From positions 1 to 64,000 of the forward strand of contig JALFVL010000041.1 of the NCBI GenBank assembly GCA_022787165.1: 64,000 nucleotides of DNA, read 5' to 3'. Positions within the stretch are counted from its first letter, which is position 1; every line of letters begins with the position of its first letter. Positions 36,374-45,391 of the stretch are shown here, in pieces. This DNA is from Clostridiales bacterium. Its GTDB lineage: Bacteria > Bacillota > Clostridia > Christensenellales > Aristaeellaceae. A program made the position numbers and the translations under genes. The notes beneath the pieces were generated by a model. The model saw nothing but the letters and a program-made list of their open reading frames with translations, ran no database searches and was not told where the DNA came from.

Positions 36374-38134
36374 TCATTCCTTTCTTCCGGCCGTCTGTCT
36401 TTCCTTCGTCAGTTCCTGTATTTTCAAAAGCGTACTGCGCTTGTCCTCTCCCTTGAGACCTGGAAGCTGGGCCGTCAGCTCGGCAATGCGCCGCTCGATG
36501 CGCTTTCTGTGCAGGATTCTTAGGCAGTCGCCTGCCATGCGCAGCTCCTGCTCCGCGTCCGCACCGCTGTCCCTTTGAAAAAGCTGCGCTGCGCGCGCAC
36601 GCGCCTGTTCGTCGTCAATTTCCTCAAGAATTGCGCCCGGCGTCATGCCGGAAAGCAGCTTCTGCGCCATCTCCCGGCGCAGCGGGGTGATGAAATCGTC
36701 CGCCGCGATAGCGCCCGCTTCCAGCCGCCCCTCCGCCAGCAGAAGCAGCAGCTGCTTTTCAGCGGTCGACGTCTCCATGTCAACGCCCTCCGCCTTTTCC
36801 TCCAGCGGTCTGGCTGCCCGGCGGTAGGTGGCCTGTCTGTCCCTGGCGATAAGCTCCGTCCGCCCGATCTGCGCCAGCAGCACCTCCCGGGTGAATCCGG
36901 TGGAGATCATCAGCTTCTGAATGTAGTTTTCCAGCTCGACAGGTTCCTTTACCCGCGCCAGATATTTGGAACAGGCGATCGCATAGGACGTGCGTCCCTC
37001 CTGTGTGGAGAGATCATGCCCGGCCATCTCCTGCTTCATGCGGTAATCCGTCGCTTCCATCGGCTCGAGCTGCTCAAGTCCCTGCGGCCCGTAGGCCCGG
37101 ATAAACTCGTCCGGATCCATGCCGCCCGGGAAATCGAGCACGCGGGCGCGCACGCCCTCCTCCTCAAAGATGTCCAGCGCGCGCAAAATCGCGTGCTGGC
37201 CGGCCGCGTCGCCGTCGTAGGAGACCCAGATCTCCGGCGCGTAGCGCTTGAGCAAGCGCGCCTGCTCGATCGTCAGCGCCGTGCCCAGCGTCGCGCAGAC
37301 GCCCTGCACACCAGCCTGCACAAGCGAAACCACGTCCATATAGCCTTCGACCAGGATCACGCGCTTCAGCCCGCGCTGCTTTTTGAGCAGGTTGGCCGCG
37401 AACACGCCCAGTCGCTTGTTGAAGATGGGCGTATCGCCCGTGTTGAGGTATTTGGGCTTGGCATCGCCCAGCGCGCGCCCGCCAAAGCCGAGCACATGTC
37501 CCTGCGCGTCGATGATGGGAAAGATCGCCCGCTGGCGGAACATGTCATAGACCCGTCCGTCCCGCCGCACGGAAATGCCGGCGCGCACGAGCTCATCGTC
37601 CGTAAATCCCTGCTCACGCAGCGCATGGGTCGCGCCGTCGCTTCGGGGCGGCGTCGAGCCAAGGCCGAAGACACGGATAGTTCCGTCGTCGAGCCCGCGC
37701 CCGTACAGATACGAAAGCACCTGCTCGTTTTCCTTTTTCCAGAGCTGCGCGTGGAAAAACCGCGCGCACTGCCGGTTGGCCTCGTAAAGCCGCTCCTTTT
37801 CGCTGCGCGACGCAGCGCTTTCCCGGCTTTCGACCATCTGGGGCAGCTCCATGTGAACCTGCTCCGCCAGCAGCTTGACCGCGTCCCGAAACTCGAGATG
37901 CTCCATCTCCATGACGAAGTTGATCGAGCTTCCGCTTGCGTGACAGCCAAAGCAATAATACATCTGCCTCTGCGGGTTTACCGAGAAGGAGGCCGTCTTC
38001 TCCCCATGAAAGGGGCAAAGCCCCCAGTACCGTCCGCTTTTGGGCGTAAGCTGCACATAGCGGGAGACGACCTGCACGATGTCGGCGCGCTCGCGAAGCT
38101 CATCGAGCCATGCCTGTGGAAACCTTCCCGCCAA
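36374..38134 (-). CDS. dnaG: DNA primase
   Basis: A 586-residue primase that makes RNA primers at the fork. The N-terminal CHC2 zinc domain has CPFHGEKTASFSV and YYCFGCHASG, the TOPRIM domain has ILVEGYMDVVSL and SYDGDAAGQHA, and the C-terminal helicase-binding region follows. The start is TTG at 38134: an in-frame stop lies just upstream, and GGTGA is six bases before it. It is followed at once by rpoD. Confidence 0.96.
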   Translation of the reverse strand: MAGRFPQAWLDELRERADIVQVVSRYVQLTPKSGRYWGLCPFHGEKTASFSVNPQRQMYYCFGCHASGSSINFVMEMEHLEFRDAVKLLAEQVHMELPQMVESRESAASRSEKERLYEANRQCARFFHAQLWKKENEQVLSYLYGRGLDDGTIRVFGLGSTPPRSDGATHALREQGFTDDELVRAGISVRRDGRVYDMFRQRAIFPIIDAQGHVLGFGGRALGDAKPKYLNTGDTPIFNKRLGVFAANLLKKQRGLKRVILVEGYMDVVSLVQAGVQGVCATLGTALTIEQARLLKRYAPEIWVSYDGDAAGQHAILRALDIFEEEGVRARVLDFPGGMDPDEFIRAYGPQGLEQLEPMEATDYRMKQEMAGHDLSTQEGRTSYAIACSKYLARVKEPVELENYIQKLMISTGFTREVLLAQIGRTELIARDRQATYRRAARPLEEKAEGVDMETSTAEKQLLLLLAEGRLEAGAIAADDFITPLRREMAQKLLSGMTPGAILEEIDDEQARARAAQLFQRDSGADAEQELRMAGDCLRILHRKRIERRIAELTAQLPGLKGEDKRSTLLKIQELTKERQTAGRKE

Positions 38135-38230
38135 CGCCGTTCACCGCCTTCATCGCCCTACTCTTTTTCGCCGCGCGTTTTCACATTCCTGCATGACTGA
38201 TGCACTTTTTTCGCGCAAATGGTTTCCGTT

Positions 38231-39238
38231 TCAGCCAATTCCGTCAAAAAACGGCGGAATAAACAGCTTTTGATACGTCTTTACGGCAAACGCGTCAGTC
38301 ATGCAGGCCACATAATCGCAGACGCCGCGCTGCATGCCCTCGCGATACGCGATCTCCATGTATTCGTTGGGCATCATCGACGGATGATCCATATAGTACA
38401 GGAAGAGCTCGCGGACGATGTGCTCCGCCTTTTGGGATTCGTTCGCGGCCCAGTCGCGGGAATACACGCGCTCAAACATGAACGCCCGCAGGGCCATCAG
38501 CTCCTCCCAGATATCCGGCTCCATCTGTACATCATCCCTGTCCGCCGAATAGCGCACGACGCTTGAAATCATCGTCCCCACGCGCTCGCCATGCGTGCGT
38601 CCCAGACGCTTGAGCGATCGCTCCGGCAGTTCGTCCTCGCGCAGCACGCCGCCACGCACCGCATCGTCGATGTCGTGGTTGATGTACGCGATGCGATCCG
38701 CCAGATGCACACAGCAGCCCTCCAGCGTCGCGGGGCGCACCTTGCCGGAGTGATGCTCGATGCCGTCGCGCACCTCCCAGGTCAGGTTGAGCCCCTCTCC
38801 GCCGCGCTCGAGCACCTCGACCACACGCCGGCTCTGCACGCGATGGACAAAGCCGCCATCAATCAGTTTGTCAAGCGCATCCTCGCCCGTATGGCCGAAG
38901 GGCGTATGTCCCAGATCATGCCCCAGCGCGATGGCCTCCGTGAGATCCTCGTTGAGCCTGAGCGCGCGCGCAAGCGTCCTAGCGACCTGCGTCACCTCGA
39001 GCGTGTGGGTCAGCCGGGTGCGGTAGTGATCGCCCTGAGGGGAAATGAAGACCTGCGTCTTTCCCTTGAGCCTGCGAAACGACTTGCAGTGCAGAATGCG
39101 GTCGCGGTCGCGCTGAAACTCCGTGCGCATATCGTCCTCGGAAATTGGGCGCTCCCGCCCCCGGGTCTCGCTGCTCAGCCTGGCATATGGGCCCAGGTTT
39201 TCCCTCTCCTGCTGCTCAAGCCTTTCCCTGATCGTCAC
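38231..39238 (-). CDS. dgt: dGTP triphosphohydrolase-like HD protein
   Basis: A 335-residue HD-domain phosphohydrolase of the deoxyguanosinetriphosphate triphosphohydrolase family. Metal ligands are in RLTHTLEV, ALGHDLGHTPFGH (the HD motif) and HLADRIAYINHD. Such enzymes cleave dNTPs to nucleosides and triphosphate. The GTG at 39238 is preferred: GGAGG lies eight bases upstream, while the upstream ATG lacks a ribosome binding site. A perfect TTGACA with a poor -10 lies near 39284-39314. The order dgt-dnaG-rpoD is common in Clostridia. Confidence 0.92.
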   Translation of the reverse strand: MTIRERLEQQERENLGPYARLSSETRGRERPISEDDMRTEFQRDRDRILHCKSFRRLKGKTQVFISPQGDHYRTRLTHTLEVTQVARTLARALRLNEDLTEAIALGHDLGHTPFGHTGEDALDKLIDGGFVHRVQSRRVVEVLERGGEGLNLTWEVRDGIEHHSGKVRPATLEGCCVHLADRIAYINHDIDDAVRGGVLREDELPERSLKRLGRTHGERVGTMISSVVRYSADRDDVQMEPDIWEELMALRAFMFERVYSRDWAANESQKAEHIVRELFLYYMDHPSMMPNEYMEIAYREGMQRGVCDYVACMTDAFAVKTYQKLFIPPFFDGIG

Positions 39239-39360
39239 GCCGCATCCCTCCTTCGTTTCCTGCCGCATCAAAGCGGCGAACGGACTAGAGAGAGAATTCG
39301 ACACGCAATGTCAAAAACCTATCTGTTCTGTAAATTCCCCCGTCAAAAAACTCGCCCGGG

Positions 39361-39390
39361 CAAAAAGAAGCGGAAGCCCTTCAGCTTCCG
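39361..39390 (-). terminator. Terminator after thiN
   Basis: CGGAAGC and GCTTCCG form the stem, with a six-base loop, followed by CTTCTTTTTG on the minus strand. It closes the long def-thiN operon. Confidence 0.75.
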
Positions 39391-39454
39391 TCAGATTGCC
39401 GGCAAGGAACCCTCTCCGTTCACAGAGGGAAAAACGCATTCCGGCAGATACCCC

Positions 39455-40090
39455 TCAAAGCGTTCCCCGGTAATGGAACATCAGCAGGTCGCCGCGCTTA
39501 ACCTGCGCAACAGCCTCTTCCTGCGTCACGACATTGCTCACGCCCAGCGGATAGTCGCTTCTGAGCGTCGCGTCCCGCAGCGGATAAAAAAAGCCCGTGA
39601 GCGTCACACCGGACGCCTCTCCCAGCGGCAGAAAGGAAACCGTGTCGCCCTTTGCGCCGCGCAGCACGGCCTCGCCGTCTACGCGCGCGATACGGACATG
39701 TCCATCCAGAATCTGTGCGGATGCGCCGCTTCTGTGCGCGCGCACGAGCAGCATCAGGTTTGCCATCGCATGATCAAGCCGCCCTCCGAGCGCGCCCAGC
39801 AGCGTGATTTTCTTCGCGCCCCGCGCAATCGCCAGATCGAGCGCATCGACGCCGTCGGTGTCGTCCTTGATGCAGTTGAGTCGGTGCTCGGGCAGACGGC
39901 CCTCGTAACGCGCCAGCACGGCGGGATCGACGGAATCCATGTCGCCCACCAGCAAATCGGGCATCAGCCCCAGCGCGTCAAACGCAGAAAGCCCGCTGTC
40001 TGCCGCGATGGTCAGGTCGCTTTCCTGCATGCAGCGCTTAAGCAGCGCGCCGTCCGGGCGGTCTCCGCCCAGCACGATCAGCGCGTTCAT
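39455..40090 (-). CDS. thiN: Thiamine pyrophosphokinase
   Basis: A 211-residue enzyme that converts thiamine to thiamine diphosphate with ATP. The N-terminal catalytic block has ADSGLSAFDALGLMPDLLVGDMDS (landmark DxDS) and DDTDGVDAL, then LLGALGGRLDHAMANL. The C-terminal thiamine-binding beta domain follows. It overlaps rpe by four bases (ATGA) and is the last gene of the operon. Confidence 0.94.
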   Translation of the reverse strand: MNALIVLGGDRPDGALLKRCMQESDLTIAADSGLSAFDALGLMPDLLVGDMDSVDPAVLARYEGRLPEHRLNCIKDDTDGVDALDLAIARGAKKITLLGALGGRLDHAMANLMLLVRAHRSGASAQILDGHVRIARVDGEAVLRGAKGDTVSFLPLGEASGVTLTGFFYPLRDATLRSDYPLGVSNVVTQEEAVAQVKRGDLLMFHYRGTL

Positions 40091-40743
40091 GCCGCGCCCC
40101 CAGCCCTGACGGCGTCGACGACGGCCTGCGGATCAGGCGCCCGGAACAGGCCCGTTCCGATCACCAGCACGTCCGCGCCTGCCTCGATGACGTGACGTGC
40201 ATTCCCCAGCTTGACGCCGCCGTCAACCTCCAGCAAGATGTCCCTGCCGGTGCCGGCAATCATTTTTTTGAGGATGGGCAGCTTGGCGACGCAGTCCTCC
40301 ATCAGGCTCTGTCCGCCAAAGCCCGGCTCCACCGTCATCACCAGCACGAGGTCGCACAGCGGCAGCAGCGGCTGGATGGTCTCCGGCTGCGTGCCCGGCT
40401 TGATGCAGATGCCCGCCTTGATGCCCCGTGCGGCAATCGCGCGCAGCACTGCCTGCGGATCATCCTCCGCCTCCGCGTGCACGACAATCAGGTCCGCGCC
40501 CGCGTCCGCGTAGGCATCGATATAACGCATCGGATGGCTGAGCATCAAATGGACGTCGAGAAACAAATCCGTCGTTTTGCGCATCGCTGCGACAAAATCC
40601 GGGCCAAAGCTGATGTTGGGCACAAAATGACCGTCCATCTGGTCAAGATGCAGCCAGGTCACGCCCAGCTGCTCCGCCCGGCGAATCTCCGCGCCAAGGT
40701 TCATCAGATCCGCGCCGAGCACGGATGCAGAAATCGTCGTCAT
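40087..40743 (-). CDS. rpe: Ribulose-phosphate 3-epimerase
   Basis: A 218-residue TIM-barrel enzyme interconverting ribulose-5-phosphate and xylulose-5-phosphate. HLDQMDGHFVPNISFGP, DVHLM, VMTVEPGFGGQ and EVDGGVKLGN carry the metal ligands and the phosphate site. The ATG at 40743 overlaps the rsgA stop by four bases (ATGA), which decides the start over an upstream in-frame ATG. Confidence 0.95.
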   Translation of the reverse strand: MTTISASVLGADLMNLGAEIRRAEQLGVTWLHLDQMDGHFVPNISFGPDFVAAMRKTTDLFLDVHLMLSHPMRYIDAYADAGADLIVVHAEAEDDPQAVLRAIAARGIKAGICIKPGTQPETIQPLLPLCDLVLVMTVEPGFGGQSLMEDCVAKLPILKKMIAGTGRDILLEVDGGVKLGNARHVIEAGADVLVIGTGLFRAPDPQAVVDAVRAGGAA

Positions 40744-41618
40744 ACAAACCGTCCCTTCCATTGTTCTCTGACCTCGCCGAGCAGCTCACGGTAGCGTGCC
40801 CAGCGCGCTGCGCTCAGCGTCCCGCGCTCAACCGCCGCATGGACCGCGCAGCCCGGCTCTCTGTCGTGCAGGCAGGGCTGAAACCGGCAGCCGCCCGCAA
40901 GCGCGTTGTATTCCGGGTAGAGCTGCGCAAAGTCCTGCGGCTCGATCCCCTTTTCCAGCTCCAGCAGGCTGAACCCCGGCGTATCAAGCACGAGCATCCC
41001 GTCGAGCGCCATCATCTCCGCCCGCCGGGTCGTGTGCCTTCCGCGCTCCGTCTTGCGGCTCAGGCCGCCGGTCTCCAGCGAGAGGCCGAAGAGCGCGTTG
41101 AGCAGTGAGCTCTTGCCCACGGCGCTCTGCCCCGCCAGACAGGTCACCTTGCCGCGCATCTGCTCCCGAAGCGCCGCAACGCCCTCGCCTGTCCTGGCGC
41201 TGACGCAGAACACGCGCAGCTCCGTTCCGGCGTATTCCCGCGCGATTTCCTGCGCCAGCTCCGCGCCCAGGTCGATCTTGTTGACGCAGATCGCCGGTAC
41301 CATGCCGCCCTTGCGCGCGCGCAGGATCAGCTTGTCGCACAGCAGCAGATCCGGCTGCGGCACGCTCGCCAGCACCAGCATCAGCATGTCGACGTTGGCG
41401 ACGCTCGGCCGCTCCATGACGCTGCGCCGCGGGAGAATCTCCTCCAGCCATCCGTTTTCCTCACCCTGGCCGGGCGTAAAGCGGACGGCGTCTCCGACCA
41501 TCGGCGTCATGTGCTGGTGGCGCAGCTTTTTCTGCGCGCGCAGCGTATACTCCTGTCCGTCCTCGTTGCAGAGCACCGTATAAAAGCTCCCGATGCCCCG
41601 CATGATCTTTCCTGTCAT
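40740..41618 (-). CDS. rsgA: Small ribosomal subunit biogenesis GTPase RsgA
   Basis: A 292-residue circularly permuted GTPase with an N-terminal OB fold. The motifs run G4 (VNKIDL), G1 (GQSAVGKSSLLNAL) and G3 (LDTPGF), the order that defines the family. The C-terminal zinc site has CRFQPCLHDREPGCAV. It matures the 30S subunit. It follows prkC and precedes rpe in the conserved operon. Confidence 0.95.
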   Translation of the reverse strand: MTGKIMRGIGSFYTVLCNEDGQEYTLRAQKKLRHQHMTPMVGDAVRFTPGQGEENGWLEEILPRRSVMERPSVANVDMLMLVLASVPQPDLLLCDKLILRARKGGMVPAICVNKIDLGAELAQEIAREYAGTELRVFCVSARTGEGVAALREQMRGKVTCLAGQSAVGKSSLLNALFGLSLETGGLSRKTERGRHTTRRAEMMALDGMLVLDTPGFSLLELEKGIEPQDFAQLYPEYNALAGGCRFQPCLHDREPGCAVHAAVERGTLSAARWARYRELLGEVREQWKGRFV

Positions 41619-41669
41619 TCCTTCACCCGCCGGGGCCAGGCCCCATTTCCGGCGCTTTGCCGCGCCCCA

Positions 41670-43520
41670 CTATTGCAGCACGGCCGTCGCTTCGCTCCTG
41701 AAGCTGCCATCCAGATACAGCCGCCATGTCATCACGCCGCTCTGCTCGCTGCGCAACGTCACATCGATCTTCGTCTCGCCCGGATCGGTCAGCGTCGCGG
41801 CATACATGTCGCTCTCCTTCCCGTCCTCGCCCACCAGCGTGACACGCACGCCTACGCCCTCCGCGGGCACGGCGATGGTCACAGTCACGTTTGCCGCATA
41901 CTTGCGCTTGTCATACAGTCCGACGGTCATCTCAATCTCGCTGCCGGGGAGCACCTGCGAAAACTGCTCTAGCGACTGCGAGAGCACGACGCCATCCTGC
42001 CTCGCGCTGTCCACGTTTTCATAGGTGATCAGTCCTCGCACAAGCCCGACGGATTCAATGCGCGCGAGCGCCTCCTCCTCGCGCTGGCCCACGAGCTCCG
42101 GGACGATCACGCGCCCGCCGGAGACCGTCAGGGAGACGCTGCTGCCCATCTGCGCGCTGACGCCCGCCTCAGGGCTCTGCGCGATGACTGTCCCGCGCAT
42201 CATTTCATTGGGCACAGTCGACACATCCCCTGCCGCAAAGCCCTGCGCCGCGATGGTATCGAGCGCCTCCTCCAGCGTCATGGAGGTCAGCCGGGGCACG
42301 GCGACCATACCACTGCCCTTGGAAACGGTGACGATCACTGCCCCGCCCCGCCTGCTTTCCTGCCCGGCCTGCGGGCTCTGGGAGCAGACATACCCCTCGG
42401 GCGTCGCGCTGTAGGCGTAGAGCAGGTCCGGCTCAAAGCCCAGCCCCTCGACCATTCTGACCGCCGTCGCCTCGTCAAGCCCAGCCAGATCAGGCACCCT
42501 TGTGTAGACGAACAGGGAGAGATATAATCTGAAGCCCGCCACGGCGATCAGCAGCGCCAGCAGGATCAGCACGGCGAGGGTGATGACCCGCGCCGCCACG
42601 CTCTGCTCCCGCTTTCTTTTGCGGCTCTGCTGTGCGGCATTGCGGCGCGTCTCCTGGGCAGAATGGTGCCGCTGCTCCATGAATGCGCCATCCGGATGGC
42701 GCAGAGCCCTGCGCAGATCGCGAATCATGGCATCGGCATTTTGGTAGCGCATATGAGGCTGTTTCTCCAGCGCCTTTTTGACGATCAGCTCGACCGCGCG
42801 GCAGACCTCCGCCTCCTCCTCAATCGGCTTGGGCATCTCCATCAGGTGCATCATCGCGACGGAAACCGCTGTTTCGCCCTCAAAGGGCACATGCCCGCAA
42901 AGCATCTCATAGAGAATCACGCCCACCGAATACAGGTCGGACGCTGCCGTCGCCTTCATGCCCTTGGCCTGCTCGGGCGAAAAATAATGCACAGAGCCCA
43001 TGACGTTGCCGTCAGAGGTCAGCGTCTTGGTATCCGCCATGCCGGCGATGCCGAAGTCGCCGACCTTGATCTGCCCGCTGCGGGTCACCAGCACGTTTTG
43101 AGGCTTGACGTCCCTGTGGACAATGCCCCGCTGATGGGCATGCGAGAGCGCGGCCAGAATCTGCAATGCAAAGCGCACGGCCTGCTCCTGCCCAAGGCTG
43201 CCGGAGTCCGTGATGATCTCCTTGAGCGTCTTGCCGTCCACATATTCAAGCGCGATGTAGGACACGCCGCCCACCCGGCCCGAATCAATCAGGTTGACTA
43301 CGTTGGGGTGGTTCAGCTTGCGGCAGACCTCCGCCTCGCGCTTGAAGCGTTCCAGATACTCCGGGTCGTTTTCATATTCCTCGCGCAGCACCTTGAGCGC
43401 CACCGTCTGATGGGTTTTCAGATCAAACGCGCGATAGACAATCGCCATGCCGCCCCGGCCAATCACATCCTCAACGCGGAACCGGCGGCTGACGATTTTG
43501 CCGATCAGTCTCGATTCCAC
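41670..43520 (-). CDS. prkC: Membrane Ser/Thr protein kinase with PASTA domains
   Basis: A 616-residue Hanks-type kinase. The cytoplasmic kinase domain (about residues 10-270) has IGRGGMAIVYRA, VALKVL, HRDVKPQNVLV and DFGIAGMAD. One transmembrane helix follows near 312-338, then three extracellular PASTA domains (about 345-405, 410-475 and 477-540), which sense muropeptides. A C-terminal Ig-like beta region follows. Family members control cell wall growth and dormancy exit. It overlaps prpC by 16 bases, and the pair act as kinase and phosphatase. Confidence 0.96.
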   Translation of the reverse strand: MESRLIGKIVSRRFRVEDVIGRGGMAIVYRAFDLKTHQTVALKVLREEYENDPEYLERFKREAEVCRKLNHPNVVNLIDSGRVGGVSYIALEYVDGKTLKEIITDSGSLGQEQAVRFALQILAALSHAHQRGIVHRDVKPQNVLVTRSGQIKVGDFGIAGMADTKTLTSDGNVMGSVHYFSPEQAKGMKATAASDLYSVGVILYEMLCGHVPFEGETAVSVAMMHLMEMPKPIEEEAEVCRAVELIVKKALEKQPHMRYQNADAMIRDLRRALRHPDGAFMEQRHHSAQETRRNAAQQSRKRKREQSVAARVITLAVLILLALLIAVAGFRLYLSLFVYTRVPDLAGLDEATAVRMVEGLGFEPDLLYAYSATPEGYVCSQSPQAGQESRRGGAVIVTVSKGSGMVAVPRLTSMTLEEALDTIAAQGFAAGDVSTVPNEMMRGTVIAQSPEAGVSAQMGSSVSLTVSGGRVIVPELVGQREEEALARIESVGLVRGLITYENVDSARQDGVVLSQSLEQFSQVLPGSEIEMTVGLYDKRKYAANVTVTIAVPAEGVGVRVTLVGEDGKESDMYAATLTDPGETKIDVTLRSEQSGVMTWRLYLDGSFRSEATAVLQ

Positions 43521-44233
43521 GTCGAATCCTCCTCGTCAAGGTAGAGAATCAGCGTCACATTGTCGCTGCCGCCCGCTTGAAGCGCGAGCTCGATCAGCCT
43601 GTCCGCAGCCTCTTCAAGCGGCAGGCTCAATAGCGTCCTTTCGATTTCGTCATCCGGAACCATGCCTGTGAGGCCGTCCGTGCACAGCAGCCAAATATCC
43701 CCGCTTTTAGCATCCGCCGCCAGCACATCGGGGGTATTGTCCCCCTGCGTGCCCAGCGCGCGAGTGATGATGTTGCGGCGAGGATGATTTCGCGCCTCCC
43801 CGGCGGTGATCAGCCCGGCACGAACAAGCTCCGCGACCAGAGAATGGTCCTGCGTGATCTGCTCCAGGCGACCGCCGCGCAGGCGGTAAATCCGGCTGTC
43901 GCCCACATGCGCGATGTACATGAACCGACCGGCGCGCCACATGAGCGAAAGCGTCGTGCCCATACCGGCGCATTCCCTGTGCGTTTCAGCATGGGAAAGA
44001 ATCGCGTTATGCGCCCGCATCACGGTGCCGCGCAGCGCCTCAAGGCCCGGCTTCGCGCCGCTTTTTGCCATCTCGCGCACGGCGTCCATCGCCATGCCGC
44101 TGGCAACCTCGCCCGCCAGATGGCCACCCATGCCGTCAGCGACGGCAAAAATGCCGCGCGACTCATCCATCCACGCCGCGTCCTCATTCTGCCTGCGCAG
44201 CCGTCCGATATCCGTTCTCAGCGTTGCCGCCAC
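43505..44233 (-). CDS. prpC: PP2C-family Ser/Thr phosphatase
   Basis: A 242-residue PPM/PP2C metal-dependent phosphatase that reverses PrkC phosphorylation. Motifs: GRLRRQNEDAAW, FAVADGMGGHLAGEVAS, GDSRIYRL, LCTDGLTGMV and DNVTLIL, supplying all the metal aspartates. The 3' end overlaps prkC by 16 bases. Confidence 0.95.
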   Translation of the reverse strand: MAATLRTDIGRLRRQNEDAAWMDESRGIFAVADGMGGHLAGEVASGMAMDAVREMAKSGAKPGLEALRGTVMRAHNAILSHAETHRECAGMGTTLSLMWRAGRFMYIAHVGDSRIYRLRGGRLEQITQDHSLVAELVRAGLITAGEARNHPRRNIITRALGTQGDNTPDVLAADAKSGDIWLLCTDGLTGMVPDDEIERTLLSLPLEEAADRLIELALQAGGSDNVTLILYLDEEDSTWNRD

Positions 44234-44288
44234 AGTCTGCTCCTCCCTGCCGGGCGAAGGGCTTCCCCCTCTTTACGCCCGCGCCTGA

Positions 44289-45380
44289 TCAGTCACTTTC
44301 CTTCTGTCCAAGATATCGACGGCGAAGCTGACCGCATGCGCCCTCGATGTCGTCGCCCATCTCGCGCCTCCGGGTGACGGAGATGTTCCTCTGCTCCAGC
44401 GCGCGCTTGAAAATCTCAACCTCGCGCTCGCTGACACCCTGCAGCCCGCGCTCCGGCACACTGTTGAGCGGAATCAGGTTCACATGGCACTGCATGCCCC
44501 GCAGCCTTCCCGCCAGCTCGGCGGCCTGCTCGGGCGAGGCGTTGACGCCGTGCACCAGCGCGTATTCAAAGATCACCCGTCTTCCGGTCTTTTCAATATA
44601 ATGTCGGCACGCCGCAAGCACCTCGTCCATGCTGTAGCGCTTGGCGACAGGCATCAGCTGGCGGCGCACCTCGTCGTTGGGCGCATGCAGCGACAGCGAG
44701 AGCGTCACCGGCAGGCCTTCGCCGGCAAACCGGAGCATCTGCGGCACAAGCCCGCAGGTCGAAAGCGAAACGCTGCGCATACCGATGCACAGCCCGCCCT
44801 CCGTATGCAGAATGTTCAGAAATTTGACGACATTGTCGTAGTTGTCAAACGGCTCGCCGCTGCCCATGAGCACGATGTTGCCCACGCGGGCCGGCTCCTT
44901 GCTCTCCCCGCTCTGCGCCGCGAGCACGCCGTTGGCACAGATGATCTGGCCAAGCATTTCCGCTGGCGTCAGGCTGCGCGCGCAGCCGTCGAGTGTCGAG
45001 GCGCAGAATGCGCAGCCCATCCGGCAGCCCACCTGCGTGGACAGGCAGAGCGTGTTGCCGTATTTGTAGCGCATCAGCACGCCCTCGATGACGTGCCCGT
45101 CGGGAAGCGCATAGAGCAGCTTGACCGTGCCGTCAAGGCTGGAGGTGATCGTCTCCAGCACGCGCACGGGATTGTCGATGCAGGTTTCCATGAGCGTTTC
45201 CCGCAGCGCCCGGGGCAGGTTCGTCATGCCCTCAAACGGCACTCCCTGATGCAGCCAGGCGAAGAGCTGTTTGGCCCGAAAGGCAGGCTGTCCGAGTCCC
45301 CTCAGATACTCGCCCAGCTCCTGCGGCGTCAGGGACAGCAGCTGCTTTTTCTCTCCCCGGTCCTCCATGTTTTTCTCCAT
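44289..45380 (-). CDS. rlmN: 23S rRNA / tRNA (adenine-C2)-methyltransferase RlmN
   Basis: A 363-residue radical SAM enzyme that methylates C2 of A2503 in 23S rRNA. The cluster motif is CRMGCAFC (CxxxCxxC), and the second catalytic cysteine lies near the C-terminus in GACGQLRRRYL. The ATG at 45380 has GGAGG five bases upstream; an ATG four codons on is possible. It follows rsmB by 11 bases. Confidence 0.95.
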   Translation of the reverse strand: MEKNMEDRGEKKQLLSLTPQELGEYLRGLGQPAFRAKQLFAWLHQGVPFEGMTNLPRALRETLMETCIDNPVRVLETITSSLDGTVKLLYALPDGHVIEGVLMRYKYGNTLCLSTQVGCRMGCAFCASTLDGCARSLTPAEMLGQIICANGVLAAQSGESKEPARVGNIVLMGSGEPFDNYDNVVKFLNILHTEGGLCIGMRSVSLSTCGLVPQMLRFAGEGLPVTLSLSLHAPNDEVRRQLMPVAKRYSMDEVLAACRHYIEKTGRRVIFEYALVHGVNASPEQAAELAGRLRGMQCHVNLIPLNSVPERGLQGVSEREVEIFKRALEQRNISVTRRREMGDDIEGACGQLRRRYLGQKESD

Positions 45381-45391
45381 CCCGGCCTCCG

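Noticed and set aside
39284-39314. Perfect TTGACA upstream of dgt as a promoter
   Set aside because: The only -10 candidate (TCTAGT) requires a 19-base spacer; too weak to list as a feature, though it is mentioned with dgt.
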